A DNA stretch of 64,000 nt, taken from the NCBI RefSeq assembly GCF_001540865.1, contig NC_033633.1, positions 2,795,865 through 2,859,864 on the forward strand, given 5' to 3'. Below are positions 22,502 to 33,706 of the stretch, in pieces. The translations under genes and the position numbers were made by a program. This DNA comes from Ananas comosus (lineage: Eukaryota > Streptophyta > Magnoliopsida > Poales > Bromeliaceae). The stretch's first letter is position 1; each line of letters starts with the position of its first letter. The notes under the pieces were generated by a model. It was not told where the DNA came from. It saw only the letters and a program-made list of their open reading frames with translations, and did not search any database.

Positions 22502-23499
22502 TTATAATTTATGGAGCTTTTTATGTTTACAAAAATAAATAAAACCAGTGTAGTTACTCGCGCGATGCAGCGCGTAGACACTATCAAAACAATCATTATT
22601 TCTATAAACTAATTAATATTAGTTTAAATTGAAACTAATATTAAATAAAATTTTTTTTACAAACAAAATTTTCATTCTCTTTATTAAATAAAAACTATTA
22701 AATTAAAATTGTAACCATTAAATAAAAAACTATTAAAGATGACATTTTCATACTTATTAACTCAACAATCTATATAATCAAACTCAATAGTTTAGTGAAA
22801 AAAATAATAAGATTATAAGAAATGACAAATACAAAATTTACAATTTGATTACACATAACAACTCAAATAAAAAAAATTGTTACAAGTTCAAGCGAGTGTT
22901 AATTGAAAATTAAATAAAGTTGAGGGCCTATTTCAAATGGCCTATACAGGATCTCTCAGTAAATATTTTTACCAATCCTTTTTTAATATTAAAAAAAAAA
23001 ACAAAACAATGCCAAACCTGCACATCTCCGGGCCCAATTGTGTCCTTATGCCTAGCGAAATCTTAATGAGTGAATGAGCCTTGAAACCCTACAGAAGCAA
23101 TTCAGTGAACACCTCATGAGTATCTACTACAAACCAATTTGAATTATAACAAAGATGTATAACTTGAGTTACCTCTAACATGTATGTAACAGTCTAAAAA
23201 AAAAAACATAATTAAATACAACAACACCTGAGCAGAAGCAAATACCCTATAACATAAGACCATGGATAATAAGTTGTGATTTTTCAAAACCAACCTCTAT
23301 GAGAGTGATTAGGAAACCCAGCGGGAGGAGAAACTGCAACAAAACAAATTATAATTCAAGCGAAAAAAAGCCCCAACTTAAAAGAAAAGGAACAGTTGAG
23401 AAAAATCAAGCAAAATTTGGAAAAATTTAATGATAAAAATTCTAAGTTTTTTATCCAAATCAGAAAAAAATAGATTTTCACATCTTTCTAGAAACTAAT
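22502..23499. other. AT-rich intergenic DNA, no gene seen
   Basis: Low-complexity A/T sequence with several A runs. No ORF or RNA gene is supported and no element boundaries were found. Confidence 0.6.
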
Positions 23500-23516
23500 A
23501 TCTTCAAACTTATTCC

Positions 23517-23671
23517 CACCGTCCCTAGAGCAAGTGGCAAAGGGTTTGGTGGTTGGTACTCGAGACCCAAGTTCGAATCCTAGTTGATTCATATTTCCAG
23601 CTGTGTTTATTTTCCAAATGAAATAAACGAAGCGGGTAGCGTGCTACCTATCTCTCAAAAAAAATATATAT
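23517..23671 (+). mobile_element. tRNA-derived SINE, copy 1
   Basis: The body begins CACCGTCCCTAGAGCAAGTG. It carries a box A-like GTGGCAAAGG and a box B-like AGTTCGAATCC, the two RNA polymerase III internal promoter boxes of tRNA. It ends CTACCTATCTCTC plus an A-rich tail. It is flanked by ATCTTCAAACTTATTCC (23500-23516) and ATCTTCAAACTTATCC (23672-23687), a target duplication with one gap, showing LINE-mediated insertion. Other copies are at 40750, 48474 (minus) and, partial, 37908. Confidence 0.85.
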
Positions 23672-23687
23672 ATCTTCAAACTTATCC

Positions 23688-24660
23688 AGGAGAAGGAAAT
23701 GATCCAAGTTTCTCAGCTCAGGCCTACAAATCACATAAACCCCATCAAATTAACACCCAAAATAGAAAAACCAAAATGTACATATATAAAAAAGAATGAA
23801 TTTATAAAAATGACTTTTTTTCTTTCACAAGAAGTAATTGATTCATCTGAAAGTTTGATCTTAGTCATTCAATGAATTACAAACTTTTATGTGAATTACT
23901 TTCCAATGCTTCTCCTCACGATGGCGTCTTGTCCATGAAAAAAAATTAGCAAAATAATAAAAGAATAAAATGGTGACTATGAAAAGATAAAAACGTATTG
24001 GTAGAGTAATCAATTATGATTATAATTACCATGAAACGTTAATGTAGATTATCATTAATTCATGAAATGTTAATAGATATACCGGAGAGGAGAGGGGAGG
24101 GGAAGGGTGGGAGAGATGAAGAGATGCCTAATACGGTGAGAATTAAAGGAGAGAGAATTAATACGTTATTGGAGATTAATAAAATAGGTATAGATATAGA
24201 TTATCTATCTATTAACCTAAGAATGAAGGGTTTCTTGCCACGTGGCAAGAAGCATTGTGAATTCATTATGTTTAATAGATATTTTCTGATGATACTTTCT
24301 TGGTACACATGTGTGTTAGGCTTGACTCCTAACCCAAAAACTCTACAAATAGAGATTTAGAGTTGTTTGATGCAAAACATTAGTCTTTCTTTAAGTTATT
24401 TTTTTCTAAAATGATAAGTTTATTTTCGCATAAATTATAATATTCTGTTATATCCAAACTACAAATATTTTTTCTCATCCTCTGTGTACTTTAAATGTCT
24501 AAAATTGAAAAAAAAAAATTTAGTTAAATAAATTAAAAACTTTATTAAATATATTAAAAAATTTACCTATCTTAAATATTGTATTTATTTTTTAGTCAAT
24601 AAAAATAGATCAATTAAGATCAGTAACAAATAAAATTATTACATTCAATAACATTTTTTT
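23688..24660. other. Intergenic DNA with a 20-bp palindrome
   Basis: No gene is seen. A purine-rich patch lies at 24083-24125, and TTCTTGCCACGTGGCAAGAA (24232-24251) is a perfect 20-base palindrome centred on a G-box. The short open frame across it (24067-24360) resembles no protein I know. Confidence 0.6.
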
Positions 24661-24910
24661 AGGTAAAAATGTATGGAGACCCCCTCAACTACTAGCCATT
24701 CTCAAATCGACCCTCAAATTTTTTTTTTTTTTGATTGAGACCCCTCAATTGTTAATTTTTTAATATTTGAGTTTTATGCTTAGTTAGGTTAAAAATTATT
24801 GCTGTTATAACTTAAAAATAATCAATCAATTTGAGAAAATCTCCATTTAATTTGAATAAAATCATTTAATTCTAAAAAATTAAAAGTTAAGGAGATGCCT
24901 ATTCAAATAT
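24661..24910. mobile_element. TIR element, CCCCCTCAACTA family
   Basis: It starts GGTAAAAATGTATGGAGACC followed by CCCTCAACTA, the same terminus as the inverse of the right end of the 16363 element. The other end is diverged (AGTTAAGGAGATGCC, about 24888-24902), so the right boundary is approximate. Confidence 0.5.
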
Positions 24911-25049
24911 TATTTTTTCATATAATTTACAACAATTAATAATACTTCAATAAAAATTTTGCCACACAGCTTTCTACGAGAAATAACACTCTATAACAGA
25001 ATTAGCCAAACACTCTATAACTTTTTTTTCACAGTACAATATTATTTTT

Positions 25050-25526
25050 GGGTTAATTGTATACAGATCCCTATAAACATATTAAATAGTAAATATATTC
25101 CTACAAAATTTAACTTTTCATTTTTATCCTACAAAAGTCTAATGATATTTATATTGTCCATCTGGTTTGTTATCATTAGAGCACGGTTTATTTTTCAACA
25201 GCAAAAAAGTGAAATAACATTTTTGCCATTACGAATATATATCCCTCCAAAAGTTCCAACTATTAGAATTATACAGAAATATCCTCTCCAAAAAATTTAT
25301 CCAATAATATAAGAGGGATAAAAATATCAATTTAACTCATTCACTAACCAGGATTAAATATTTCACTTATAGTTAACTATATTTTTCTACAGAATCCTAA
25401 CAGTAGGAATATATTTGAAAACGTCAGAACTTTTACAAGAATAAAAATAAAAATAAAAAAATTAAACTTTATAAAAATATATCTGTTATTTAATATGTTT
25501 ACGAACAGAGTTGTATGCAATTAACC
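25050..25526. mobile_element. Mutator-type MITE with long TIRs
   Basis: The left end GGGTTAATTGTATACAGATC and the right end (inverse GGTTAATTGCATACAACTC) continue as inverted repeats for about 80 bp, including ACATATTAAATA on both sides. A direct repeat TATTATTTTT flanks it (25040-25049 and 25527-25536), fitting the 9-11 bp duplications of Mutator-like elements. There is no ORF. Confidence 0.8.
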
Positions 25527-25931
25527 TATTATTTTTTACCACACTTTTTTCAGCAGCAATGTAGTCTCTTTTGCATGTTTGGTGGACTGTCAATTAGCAA
25601 GCTCATATACATGCAGGACTGCATGCAGAAGTTTTTGCTTGTTGATGGAGAAATGAATAGAATTTCTTTTTTTTTTTGGTCTCCACAAATGTGAGAAAGT
25701 GATTCTCTTGGGTAGCTTTTAAGCTAATGTTTTCTGTTGTACCTGCAAAATTTTTAGCTTTAGAACAAAAAAAAAAAAAAAAAAAAAAAAAAGCTGTTTG
25801 ATGCTTGTTGGTGCAACTACCTTAGGTTTCATGTCACATTAATCAGGATGCGTGAAAAACTTATCCAATACATTACTTTCATCTATTTAAAATTAATATT
25901 TGTAGTATACGTTTGGCCTATAAATTATTTT
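25527..25931. other. Intergenic spacer with an A(28)-type run
   Basis: No gene is seen. A long A run lies at about 25767-25791. The text before it could be the 3' end of a retroposed copy, but I recognise none. Confidence 0.5.
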
Positions 25932-26682
25932 GGGATAATTGCTTATATACCTCTTGCAAGGTTTCTGTTCTTTTTATTTACCTATTTTAGAAGGCTAATA
26001 TTAAAGATATTTTTCGAACTTTCTAAGTTTGAATTTTGTTAATGAACTGTTAGGAATAACCGTAATCGCTAAGATATTACTACTTTGTCCTTTCAAATAT
26101 GTTCTTCTATCGTTATCAACTATTGTCACTATTTTTTCTTATTTGATATTTTTAAATTTATATTTAATCTTAAATTTAAAATTTAGAACTTTAAATTTTT
26201 GAATTTGAAACTTAAAATTTAAATTTTATTTTAAATTTTTAAATTTTTAAATTTTAAAAATAGAAAAAGGGGTGGAAACCGCTGTTCCCACCCACAGCGA
26301 GTTATCCAGAGATAATTAATTTAATATTAATTAAATTAATTAATAATTTAAATATATTAATTAGATTAATTAATGATTTAAAATTATCAATTAGAGTTTA
26401 ATTAATCTTGTTTTTCATTATTCTAAGGATAAGGGTGGAACAATAATTCCATATTTATACCAGGAACTACTATTCTAGAGTATGAAAAATAGCGTTTTGA
26501 TATAAAAGGAGGGATAAGGAGTTATTCCACCCTTATCCCCGAACCAAATGGTAGCTAAGGGTACTTAAAACGGAATAATTTTTGAATAACGGAAAAATAT
26601 ATGAGAAGTACATTTGAAACAAAAAAGGTAGGAGTACATCAGAAATTTTAGAAGTTTTGGATGGTATATAGGTAATTATCCC
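25932..26682. mobile_element. Mutator-type TIR element, relative of 20030-22501
   Basis: The left end GGGATAATTGCTTATATACC is mirrored by GGTATATAGGTAATTATCCC at the right end. It shares TTTTAGAAGGCTAATATTAAA with the 20030 element. The interior holds an A/T-only block (26150-26270). A second element-like segment (about 26265-26565) ends CCGAACCAAATGGTAGC, a terminus similar to the 52741-53547 element, so it may be nested. Flanking duplication is only 7 of 9. Confidence 0.65.
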
Positions 26683-27610
26683 AACTTTTTTTGCTGAATA
26701 AAATAAATCATTTTGTAAGTGAAGTATTTAGTATACTGTTCTATCTAACCATACCTCTTAAGATCTTTTAAGAAATTAAAATCAAACTCCTAAATTTTAC
26801 TTATAAAAAAAATTATCTCCGTCTTCATAACTGCATATAAAAATATACAAATATTATTATCTAAAAGCTTAAGCTTATTAGGGAATAAGGGTTGCTTCAG
26901 ATAATATAATATAGTATTTGAGGATTAAGAGCAGAAGATTCTGAGTTTGAGTCATATCTAACTCCTAACGTTATTTAATTTATTCATATTTAATTCAAGT
27001 TTGCCTCTTATTTCTATTAAAAAGCTTCGAGCTTCGAGTTCAAACATGTCGGAGAGTGTTGAATATAAAAAACACATAATATTTCAATCCTATTATAGAA
27101 AAAACACATCATATTTCAGTCCTATCATAAGAAACACAAAAGTTAGTTAAATAATCTGTTAACTTAGTCCCGAGTTGAGTTCCACCTATTAAAAAGTCTG
27201 GAGCTTAGACCTGAAAGAGAGTACTGAATATAAAAATATAAAAGGATATATCTAATATATTTTTTTAAAACTTTAAAAATACCTAATATATTTTTGGTTG
27301 AGCAAAATGACCTCATTGATTTTCAATTTTTTTTTCAAATATTTCTAAAATCCTATGGTTTACTAATAGGATTTGCGGTTTAGAAGGGTAAATTTAAAAA
27401 TTTTGAATAGCAGCCAGGAGTATATAAGCAAAAACCCTAAATATAAAATATACATTATATTTTAGTCCTGCGGTGGGAAACACTTATTAAAAGTTAATTA
27501 AGCAGAATCTGTTTGGAGCGTAATCACAATCCAGCTCAACTGAGCCCTAAGTTCAAGTTCTGCGAAACTCCTAGTATTATTTAATTTTCTCTTATTCGAT
27601 TCAAATTCAC
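26683..27610. other. AT-rich intergenic DNA
   Basis: No gene is seen. Short phrases recur (for example AAAACACATAATATTTCA and TAAAAATATAAAAGG around 27060-27250 and 28140-28200), pointing to old repeat fragments on both sides of the hAT insertion. Confidence 0.5.
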
Positions 27611-27618
27611 GTCTCGTG

Positions 27619-28090
27619 TAGGGATGTCAATGGGTATGGATACCCGAAATTTTATCCGAACCCGAACCCGAATGAAACGGATATATTCGATGGATATGGA
27701 TATAGATTTGGATATGGATATAAAAAATAAAAACCCTACGGATATGGATTCGGATATAGATTTTGATTGTACCCAACCCGAACCCGAATTTATTTTGTAT
27801 TATATATAATATATATATAAAAATTTGATGTTATATTTGAATTTGTATTTTAAAAATTTAAATTTAATATAACATATTTTGAAATATTGAAAAAAGAAAT
27901 AATTGTTTCGGGTTCAAATTTTCGGGTTCGGGTTCGGGTTCGGGTTTCGGATTTTTGGTCGGGTTCGGGTTTGGATATGGATTTTTAAAATCCGTCGGAT
28001 TCGGGTTCGGGTTTGGGTCTCGGGTTTGGAGTCGGGTTCGGATTCGGGTTTTTAAAAATCCGCCCCGAATCCAACCCCTTGACATCTCTA
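27619..28090. mobile_element. hAT-type miniature element
   Basis: It begins TAGGGATGTCAATGGG and ends CCCCTTGACATCTCTA. A perfect 8-bp target duplication GTCTCGTG (27611-27618, 28091-28098) flanks it, diagnostic of the hAT superfamily. The arms carry CCGAAC/CGGGTT hexamer arrays and repeated GGATATGGAT. No transposase frame exists. Confidence 0.85.
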
Positions 28091-29368
28091 GTCTCGTGCT
28101 TATCAAAAAGTCTCGAGCGCGGACTTGAGAGGTAATATTGAATATAAAAATATGAAAAACATATCATATTTTAGTCCTATCATAGGAAACACATAAAAGT
28201 TAATTAAGTCGAGTCTGTTTAGGCCGAGACCAAGCCCAACCCAGCCCAACGTGGCCCTAATTACACTAAAGGCACAGAGTCCATGTCACTCTTCGATTAA
28301 TTGGGCCTGAATTTCAGTTGACTCGATCCAATCCGGTCAACCCTCTATCCATCAAACCTTTCGTTGGCCATTAAGTGTTTGGTTGGCTTGACTTCTGACC
28401 TGCTCAATAGGCTAAAATTACAGTAGCAAGGAGCTCTTTGGCTTCTTTGCTGAGAATAACTGCCACTATAGTTCTAGTTTTGGAGCTTTTCCACAACACG
28501 GTGTGCCGTGCAGTGGGGGGCCAGGTCGTGGAATCCTAACCAAACAAATGCTAAACAGTCACATAAAAGGTTCATGTTTAACTAGTTACCGTTAACTAAA
28601 AAAGCAAATTTTCTCATACTTTACTATGGTATGGTTTTAGGAGCTTTAAATAAACGGAATGAACCAATTTAACTGAATTTACAATACTTTGGTACAAATT
28701 AGTCGTTAAGTGATGAACAAACAACCGGAGAATTGGCTAGAGCGGAACAGAACGAGACATTTCATTTCATGTATATAGGAGACGCGACACCGATAGTATT
28801 TTGAGGGATATTCGTGTCCTTGGGGGGTTTTGGAAAGAGATTTGTTAGGTGCTGTGACGTAACGCATGTATCAACTTTTCCTTCTATATTTTCCTTTTTT
28901 TTTTATTTTGCCTTTTTATTTTATTGTATTTTATTTTATTTTCCTCCTGTTCATCTTTTTCTTTTTCTTTTTTGAGGGTCTCGTCCCTTCTCGAGCCCTA
29001 GTTGCTTCATTTCTGTAACTCAGTTCATTTTTTTTTTTTAATAAATGCAGCAGGTTGAACAACTGGAGTGCCTCACTATTACTACAGTCAAATTAAAAAA
29101 TTGAAGGATATGATTTATCATACTTAAATCCCCCGTGCATATAACTATTTGGTACGTTTTAGTTTGAATTCTAATTTCAGAAATTTAATCAAACCTAAAC
29201 TTGAATTATATCTTAAACTAAAAAAAATGAAAGTTTTGAGTCCATGCATGTGAATCGACAATTAAATTCACAATTTGAATTTGAATTTAAGTTCCTAATT
29301 CATAATTGAGAATTTAAATTTAGGTCTGCAATTTGGATTCGTAATTAAAATTTAGAAATATAATATCA
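28091..29368. other. Intergenic DNA, no gene seen
   Basis: Mixed AT-rich and moderately GC sequence. A region near 28850-29030 has T-rich tracts followed by GTCCCTTCTCGAGCCCTAG, which looks like a leader, but no reading frame follows. Confidence 0.5.
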
Positions 29369-29860
29369 AATTCATCTTCAATATCAGATTGAGAAAAAGT
29401 TTTGATTGGAAATATAAGAAGCCACGCACTCGAATAATAATAATTAAATTTAAGCATTTTGGACAGGTTGTTTGGGCCAAATCTATTATTATTACTAGCG
29501 GGTCGGATTGTTACATTTCGTATCAGAGCCGTACTAACCAGAAGTGTGAGAGCTAACTACTACTCAGGACGAAGTGCTACACCATGTGTTTGGTGGGAGC
29601 CACCTCTTGAACCTGCAAGAGTCACTTCTAAAATTTCACATTATCTGGTAATTCTAATCTATATGTGTAATTAGATTTGAATCTAACGAGAATGTTGAGA
29701 TCTAAACAGGAGAAGTCTGTAACACTCTAATAGCTTCACATGGGATGAAAAGGAGTTTTGATTGAGAATATAATTAAGAAATCACACACCCTATGCATTT
29801 TGGGCCGGTCGGTGGTTTTTGCCTAATGAGTTATTATTGTTAACGGCTCGGATCGTTACA
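29369..29860 (+). mobile_element. TRIM retrotransposon A
   Basis: The 3' LTR is about 29718-29860 (TGTAACACTC ... ATCGTTACA); a related 5' LTR ends ATTGTTACA at 29515. Immediately after lies TTTCGTATCAGAGCCG (29516-29531), one base away from the initiator tRNA-Met primer site. The interior of about 200 bp has no gag or pol, so it is a terminal-repeat retrotransposon in miniature. The 5' LTR start is eroded. Confidence 0.7.
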
Positions 29861-30883
29861 CTTCACTGGTTTACTTTTAAAAACAACTTTCACATTCACT
29901 TTAATAAATCAAGATAATCGAAAAGATGTCACTTTACGAAAATAACATTTTTGGGGACTTAATTTTCAGGCGAGCAAATATCAGCTAGCTAGATAGAACT
30001 TTTCATCCATACCAAACAAATGAACTGAACCAAATTTGGTAGGGTTTGGTTTGGTTCATCTTCATGCTGTGGTTCAATTTGGTTTAAAAACAAAGCCTTC
30101 TAATCTGAACCAAACTGATTGATGCCCACCACTTATCCACAATTAACTATAAAATTTATATCTTAGTGATTGCTACATTCTTTATTATTATTATGAGCAT
30201 TAATACTAGGTCTAGGTTATAGGAACTCTTTTTAGGTGGGCTTCAAAACTTTAGAGACTTTACTTCAATTTCCACTATATCCTTTGGCACATGCAATTTT
30301 AATTTGTCATTTTATGGTTCAAAAAATTTCTCCACGAAAGTCTCTGATGGTGATTTATGCCCTCAACAATCATGGTCGCAATAATCCATGTTTTCTCACA
30401 GGTACAATATTGGCACAAATCACTTACATTATATACATACCAAAATTCTTTCTTTCTTTTTTTTTTCAGAGTAAATAGTAGTATGTTACCGTTTCATTCA
30501 ATTGAGATAAAGCAGCTGAGTCTTAAATACATACCAAAATTTTGATTAGTGTTCAGTAATATTGGTACCTGCTTAGGAGCACAACAATATTGTTGCCTTT
30601 GAAAAGATGGTTTCAAAGGGAAGAGAAATAAAAGGATTATAAGAAGAATATTCTCTTATTACCTTTCAAATTCTCCAAACATCTGTGGCAAGACATTTAT
30701 GACTAGGGAATTATTGGAGACACATTCCCCTAACAAAGTGAATAAGATGGCAATAAGGAACCTGCAGTGTTGGGCCATTAACCTGCATGATTTGATTGGT
30801 AGCCCCATATTCTCAATTCCCACTCACTCATATGCCTCTTTTTCAAGTCACTTCCCCATGCAGACAAAATTAGAGGGAATAAT
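29861..30883. other. Intergenic DNA, no gene seen
   Basis: AT-rich with short ORFs lacking any recognisable motif. A CCAAATGAACTGAACC / TTTGGTTTGGTTCA region at about 30010-30110 looks like another decayed short element. Confidence 0.5.
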
Positions 30884-31342
30884 TGTTAGTTGTGACTCAA
30901 AATTGATAATCGACTCAAGTTCGAATTTTCAACTCGCCGACAGTTTCGCGATACGATCAAATTAGAAAATAAATTTGTGAAGAAAAAATGAATGTCTGTG
31001 GTAGGTAGCGGAAGGCTCGGGCCGACAGGTCCGAGCCCGTAGCCCACCACTGACATTCGCCAAGGGGTGCGGGGGGCTCCGCCCCCCACGGTACGGATTG
31101 GATCCAAAACCCATTAAGAGTTTTCCTTTTCATTTTTGCCCTAGAGGCGTGTGATCATGGTTGGTTGTACTATTTGAACATTGTATTCCTTTTTTAATTT
31201 GATCGTGAAGTTCTCTCCTCCCTCGCCCGTGATTTTTTTCTGCAAAAATTTTTTCACGTAAATCTGTGTGTTTTCTTTTATTTCAGCTTGTGGTTTGTTT
31301 ATTTCGTATTTGTCATTTCGTTTTCGTTATGCGTTTGTCGTA
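30884..31342 (+). repeat. LTR-like repeat, copy 1 (probably solo LTR)
   Basis: It begins TGTTAGTTGTGACTCAAAAT and ends near GTCGTAACAATAATAATAACA. It contains GGGGTGCGGGGGGCTCCGCC, then GGATTGGATCCAAAACCC and TTTTGCCCTAG, all of which recur in diverged form at 32760-33706. Two independent copies show it is a dispersed repeat, and TG...CA ends suggest an LTR. No internal region adjoins it. Confidence 0.55.
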
Positions 31343-32759
31343 ACAATAATAATAACAAATAGATTTTAATATAAACAGATCGAATTCATTAATACCCTAT
31401 ATATGCATGTGAAAACAATTTATCCAATAATAATTTATGTGCTATGAGAATATTTTTCTTTTTTTTTTTCCTGATTACAAGCTAAGGCTTGTTAGGCATC
31501 CCTGCCTCTTTTATGCCTCTAACTCTAGCTCACATTGCATCTTTGTCAGATGAGTGATGAAAACTAAAAAAAGAAAAAAAGAAAAAAGCAAACAAAGAAG
31601 CCAAAAAATTACTTAATTCCAAGTTTCAATTTTTGTTGCCAACAAATGCATTGATGCAGGGATTAATTATAAGCAATTAATCCACCTTCTACTCTTAGCA
31701 TTTACTAGAAAAAATGATATTAATAGGGCCTAAAAATTTGATTTTGGCTCCTTACAAGAGTTTGACATCTGTAATTTGATATGATCGATAATATATATCA
31801 TATCACATGTGAAGTGGTTTGCATTATTTAAAGATGATAACTTGAAAGCGAAATATGACATGCCTATCTAAATATTTGATCATTCTTCTCATCTCTCAAA
31901 TATTATAAATTTTTTTAGTAAATTGAAGAAATATGTTGAACGAGAAGTTAATGCATCCAAACAAGACCTAAATCTAGTCAAATTTAATCAGCAAATTAAT
32001 GACTAGATTCAATAAATTTAATTACTAATGATGAAATGTGCTTTGCAATTTGAGGACCATGAACATATAGAAGTAACATCTGATCTTTTAATTGACATCT
32101 TATTTGTCACCATTGGTAAATTAAATGTGACAAAAGATCCAAAATAACTAATTCCTTAATTCTTTTATATGTTGATCCTCTTATTAAAAAAAGCATGATT
32201 TAAGCTAGCTTTTCATAGAATGTGCATGTTAATTAATTAGCTATAAAATTATTTGCAAAATGACTTTGACCATGTTTGTTGCACTCACTCTAGAAAACCA
32301 AGATGCCACACTAGCTCTTCTTTTTTCTTTTTCTTTTTTTTTCCCCGAATATATTCTCATACTTCATGTTGAAGAAAAAAGAAATAAAAAGGGACAAAAA
32401 GGGGAAAAGGGATCGAGTTCTATTACTTTATAGTCAAATTTTTGTTCTTTCTTATTCTACCTCCAACAACAATGTTTATTTTTTAATGGAGATTGTCTCC
32501 TTGCTTAATTTGTAGTCCACTTTTTCACTCAATGTCCACCTGTGGTTATTTCAAATTTCTTTATCTTATTTCAAGCATTTGAACATAAAAATCAATATAA
32601 AAGGAAGATGACTGCTGTGAGGATCCACTTTTGTCTATTAAAAAGATGCTAAAATGCTAGTTTGTCGAAATGTTATGCGCAGATTAATTTATACAATATT
32701 AGATCAATGTATTAGCTGTTCTCAAGATCCTTACAAGGGAAGCATTACTTTATATTAGA
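31343..32759. other. AT-rich intergenic DNA, no gene seen
   Basis: No coding sequence, RNA gene or element end was recognised. T-rich runs occur near 31450 and 32320. Confidence 0.55.
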
Positions 32760-32923
32760 CGTGCATCAAAATTTGACAATTGACTTCGATTTTGAGCCCA
32801 CAATTTGCCGACAATTTCGCAGTGCGATAATGTGAGCCCCCATATAGTCTTATATATGAGATACAATGTGGCCAAAACTCTTTAACCCAGTTATAGTATT
32901 TTGGGCGATGACTAAGCCCAAAA

Positions 32924-32990
32924 GATTAAGAGAGTTAAGTATGTTAGGGATAGAACAATCCTAGGATGGATGACCTATTGAAAAGTGGGG
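32924..32990 (+). other. 5S rRNA-derived block in Cassandra LTR 1
   Basis: AGAGTTAAGT corresponds to the 5S A box region (AAGTTAAGC), and CAATCCTAGGATGGATGACC to the C box region (AGTACTAGGATGGGTGACC). It is partial and mutated, so it is not a functional 5S gene. Confidence 0.75.
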
Positions 32991-33310
32991 CGTCATATTT
33001 AGCATAAGAACTAATTATCAATTGAAAGTGTGAGATGAATCTTGACTGAGCTAGGGTTATATAACGGAAAGAGCGAAGCTTCATACTGTTGACCGTTGTG
33101 GATAGAGCGCAGTTTTCCCACAAGGTCGGTTAAGGCTAGCGAGATGAGTCTCACATCATCATATACTTATGAGTTTGAGCTTGACGAGAACGTCAAGACT
33201 TAAAGAGAAGGAGAATGTGAAACCTACATAGTTCTATATATGAGATGAGATATAATAGGACTAAAATTCTTGACCCGACAATAGCATTTTAGACGGTGCT
33301 TAGACCCAAG

Positions 33311-33376
33311 AGGTTAAGAGAGTTAAGCTGCTAAAGCTAGAGTAGTCCTAGGAGAGTTGACCCCCTAGGAAGTGGA
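33311..33376 (+). other. 5S rRNA-derived block in Cassandra LTR 2
   Basis: AGGTTAAGAGAGTTAAGC and AGAGTAGTCCTAGGAGAG match 5S A and C box regions slightly better than LTR 1. It is partial and not a functional 5S gene. Confidence 0.75.
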
Positions 33377-33706
33377 GCGTCATAGACAAATTTGAAAAAG
33401 AATTTGTGAAGGAAAAATAAATATCAGTGGTAGGTAGCAAAGGGCTCAAGCCGCCATAGCCCTCCACTGACATCGGGTGGGGGGTGTGGGGCGCTCTGCC
33501 CCTCTCAATACGGATCGGATCCAGAACCCTTTATGAAGTCTCTTTATTCTTTTTGCCCTAGACGCGATATAGTGTATTGCACTACAAACTTTGTACTTTT
33601 TTTTTTTATAGTGAAGTGTTATCCTCGTTCACTGGTGATTTTTTTTCCTGTAAAAAAATTTTCATGTAAATCTTTCTATTTATTTTATTTTTTATTTGTG
33701 GTTTGT

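Larger units (their letters stand above)
32831..33384 (+). mobile_element. Cassandra TRIM retrotransposon
   Basis: Two LTRs (32831-32998 and 33216-33384) begin TGTGAG or TGTGAA and end GCGTCATA. Each carries a 5S rRNA-derived block, for example GAGAGTTAAGC then AGAGTAGTCCTAGGAG and GTTGACC, matching the A and C boxes of 5S. A degraded Met-tRNA primer site (TTTAGCATAAGAAC) follows the first LTR. Interior about 217 bp, no ORF. Flanks GATAA (32826-32830) and GACAA (33385-33389) fit a 5-bp target duplication with one change. 5S-carrying LTRs define the Cassandra family. Confidence 0.85.
32760..33706 (+). repeat. LTR-like repeat, copy 2, split by a Cassandra insertion
   Basis: Segments 32760-32830 (TTTGCCGACAATTTCGC) and 33385-33706 (GGTAGGTAGCAAAGGGCTC, GGATCGGATCCAGAACCC, TTTTGCCCTAGACGCG) align in order with the repeat at 30884-31342. 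The gap between them is exactly the Cassandra element, so this is an older LTR copy with a younger insertion. Confidence 0.65.

Noticed and set aside
32831..33384. 5S rRNA genes
   Set aside because: The 5S-like blocks are partial, mutated and occur once in each LTR of a Cassandra element, so they are not transcription-competent 5S genes.
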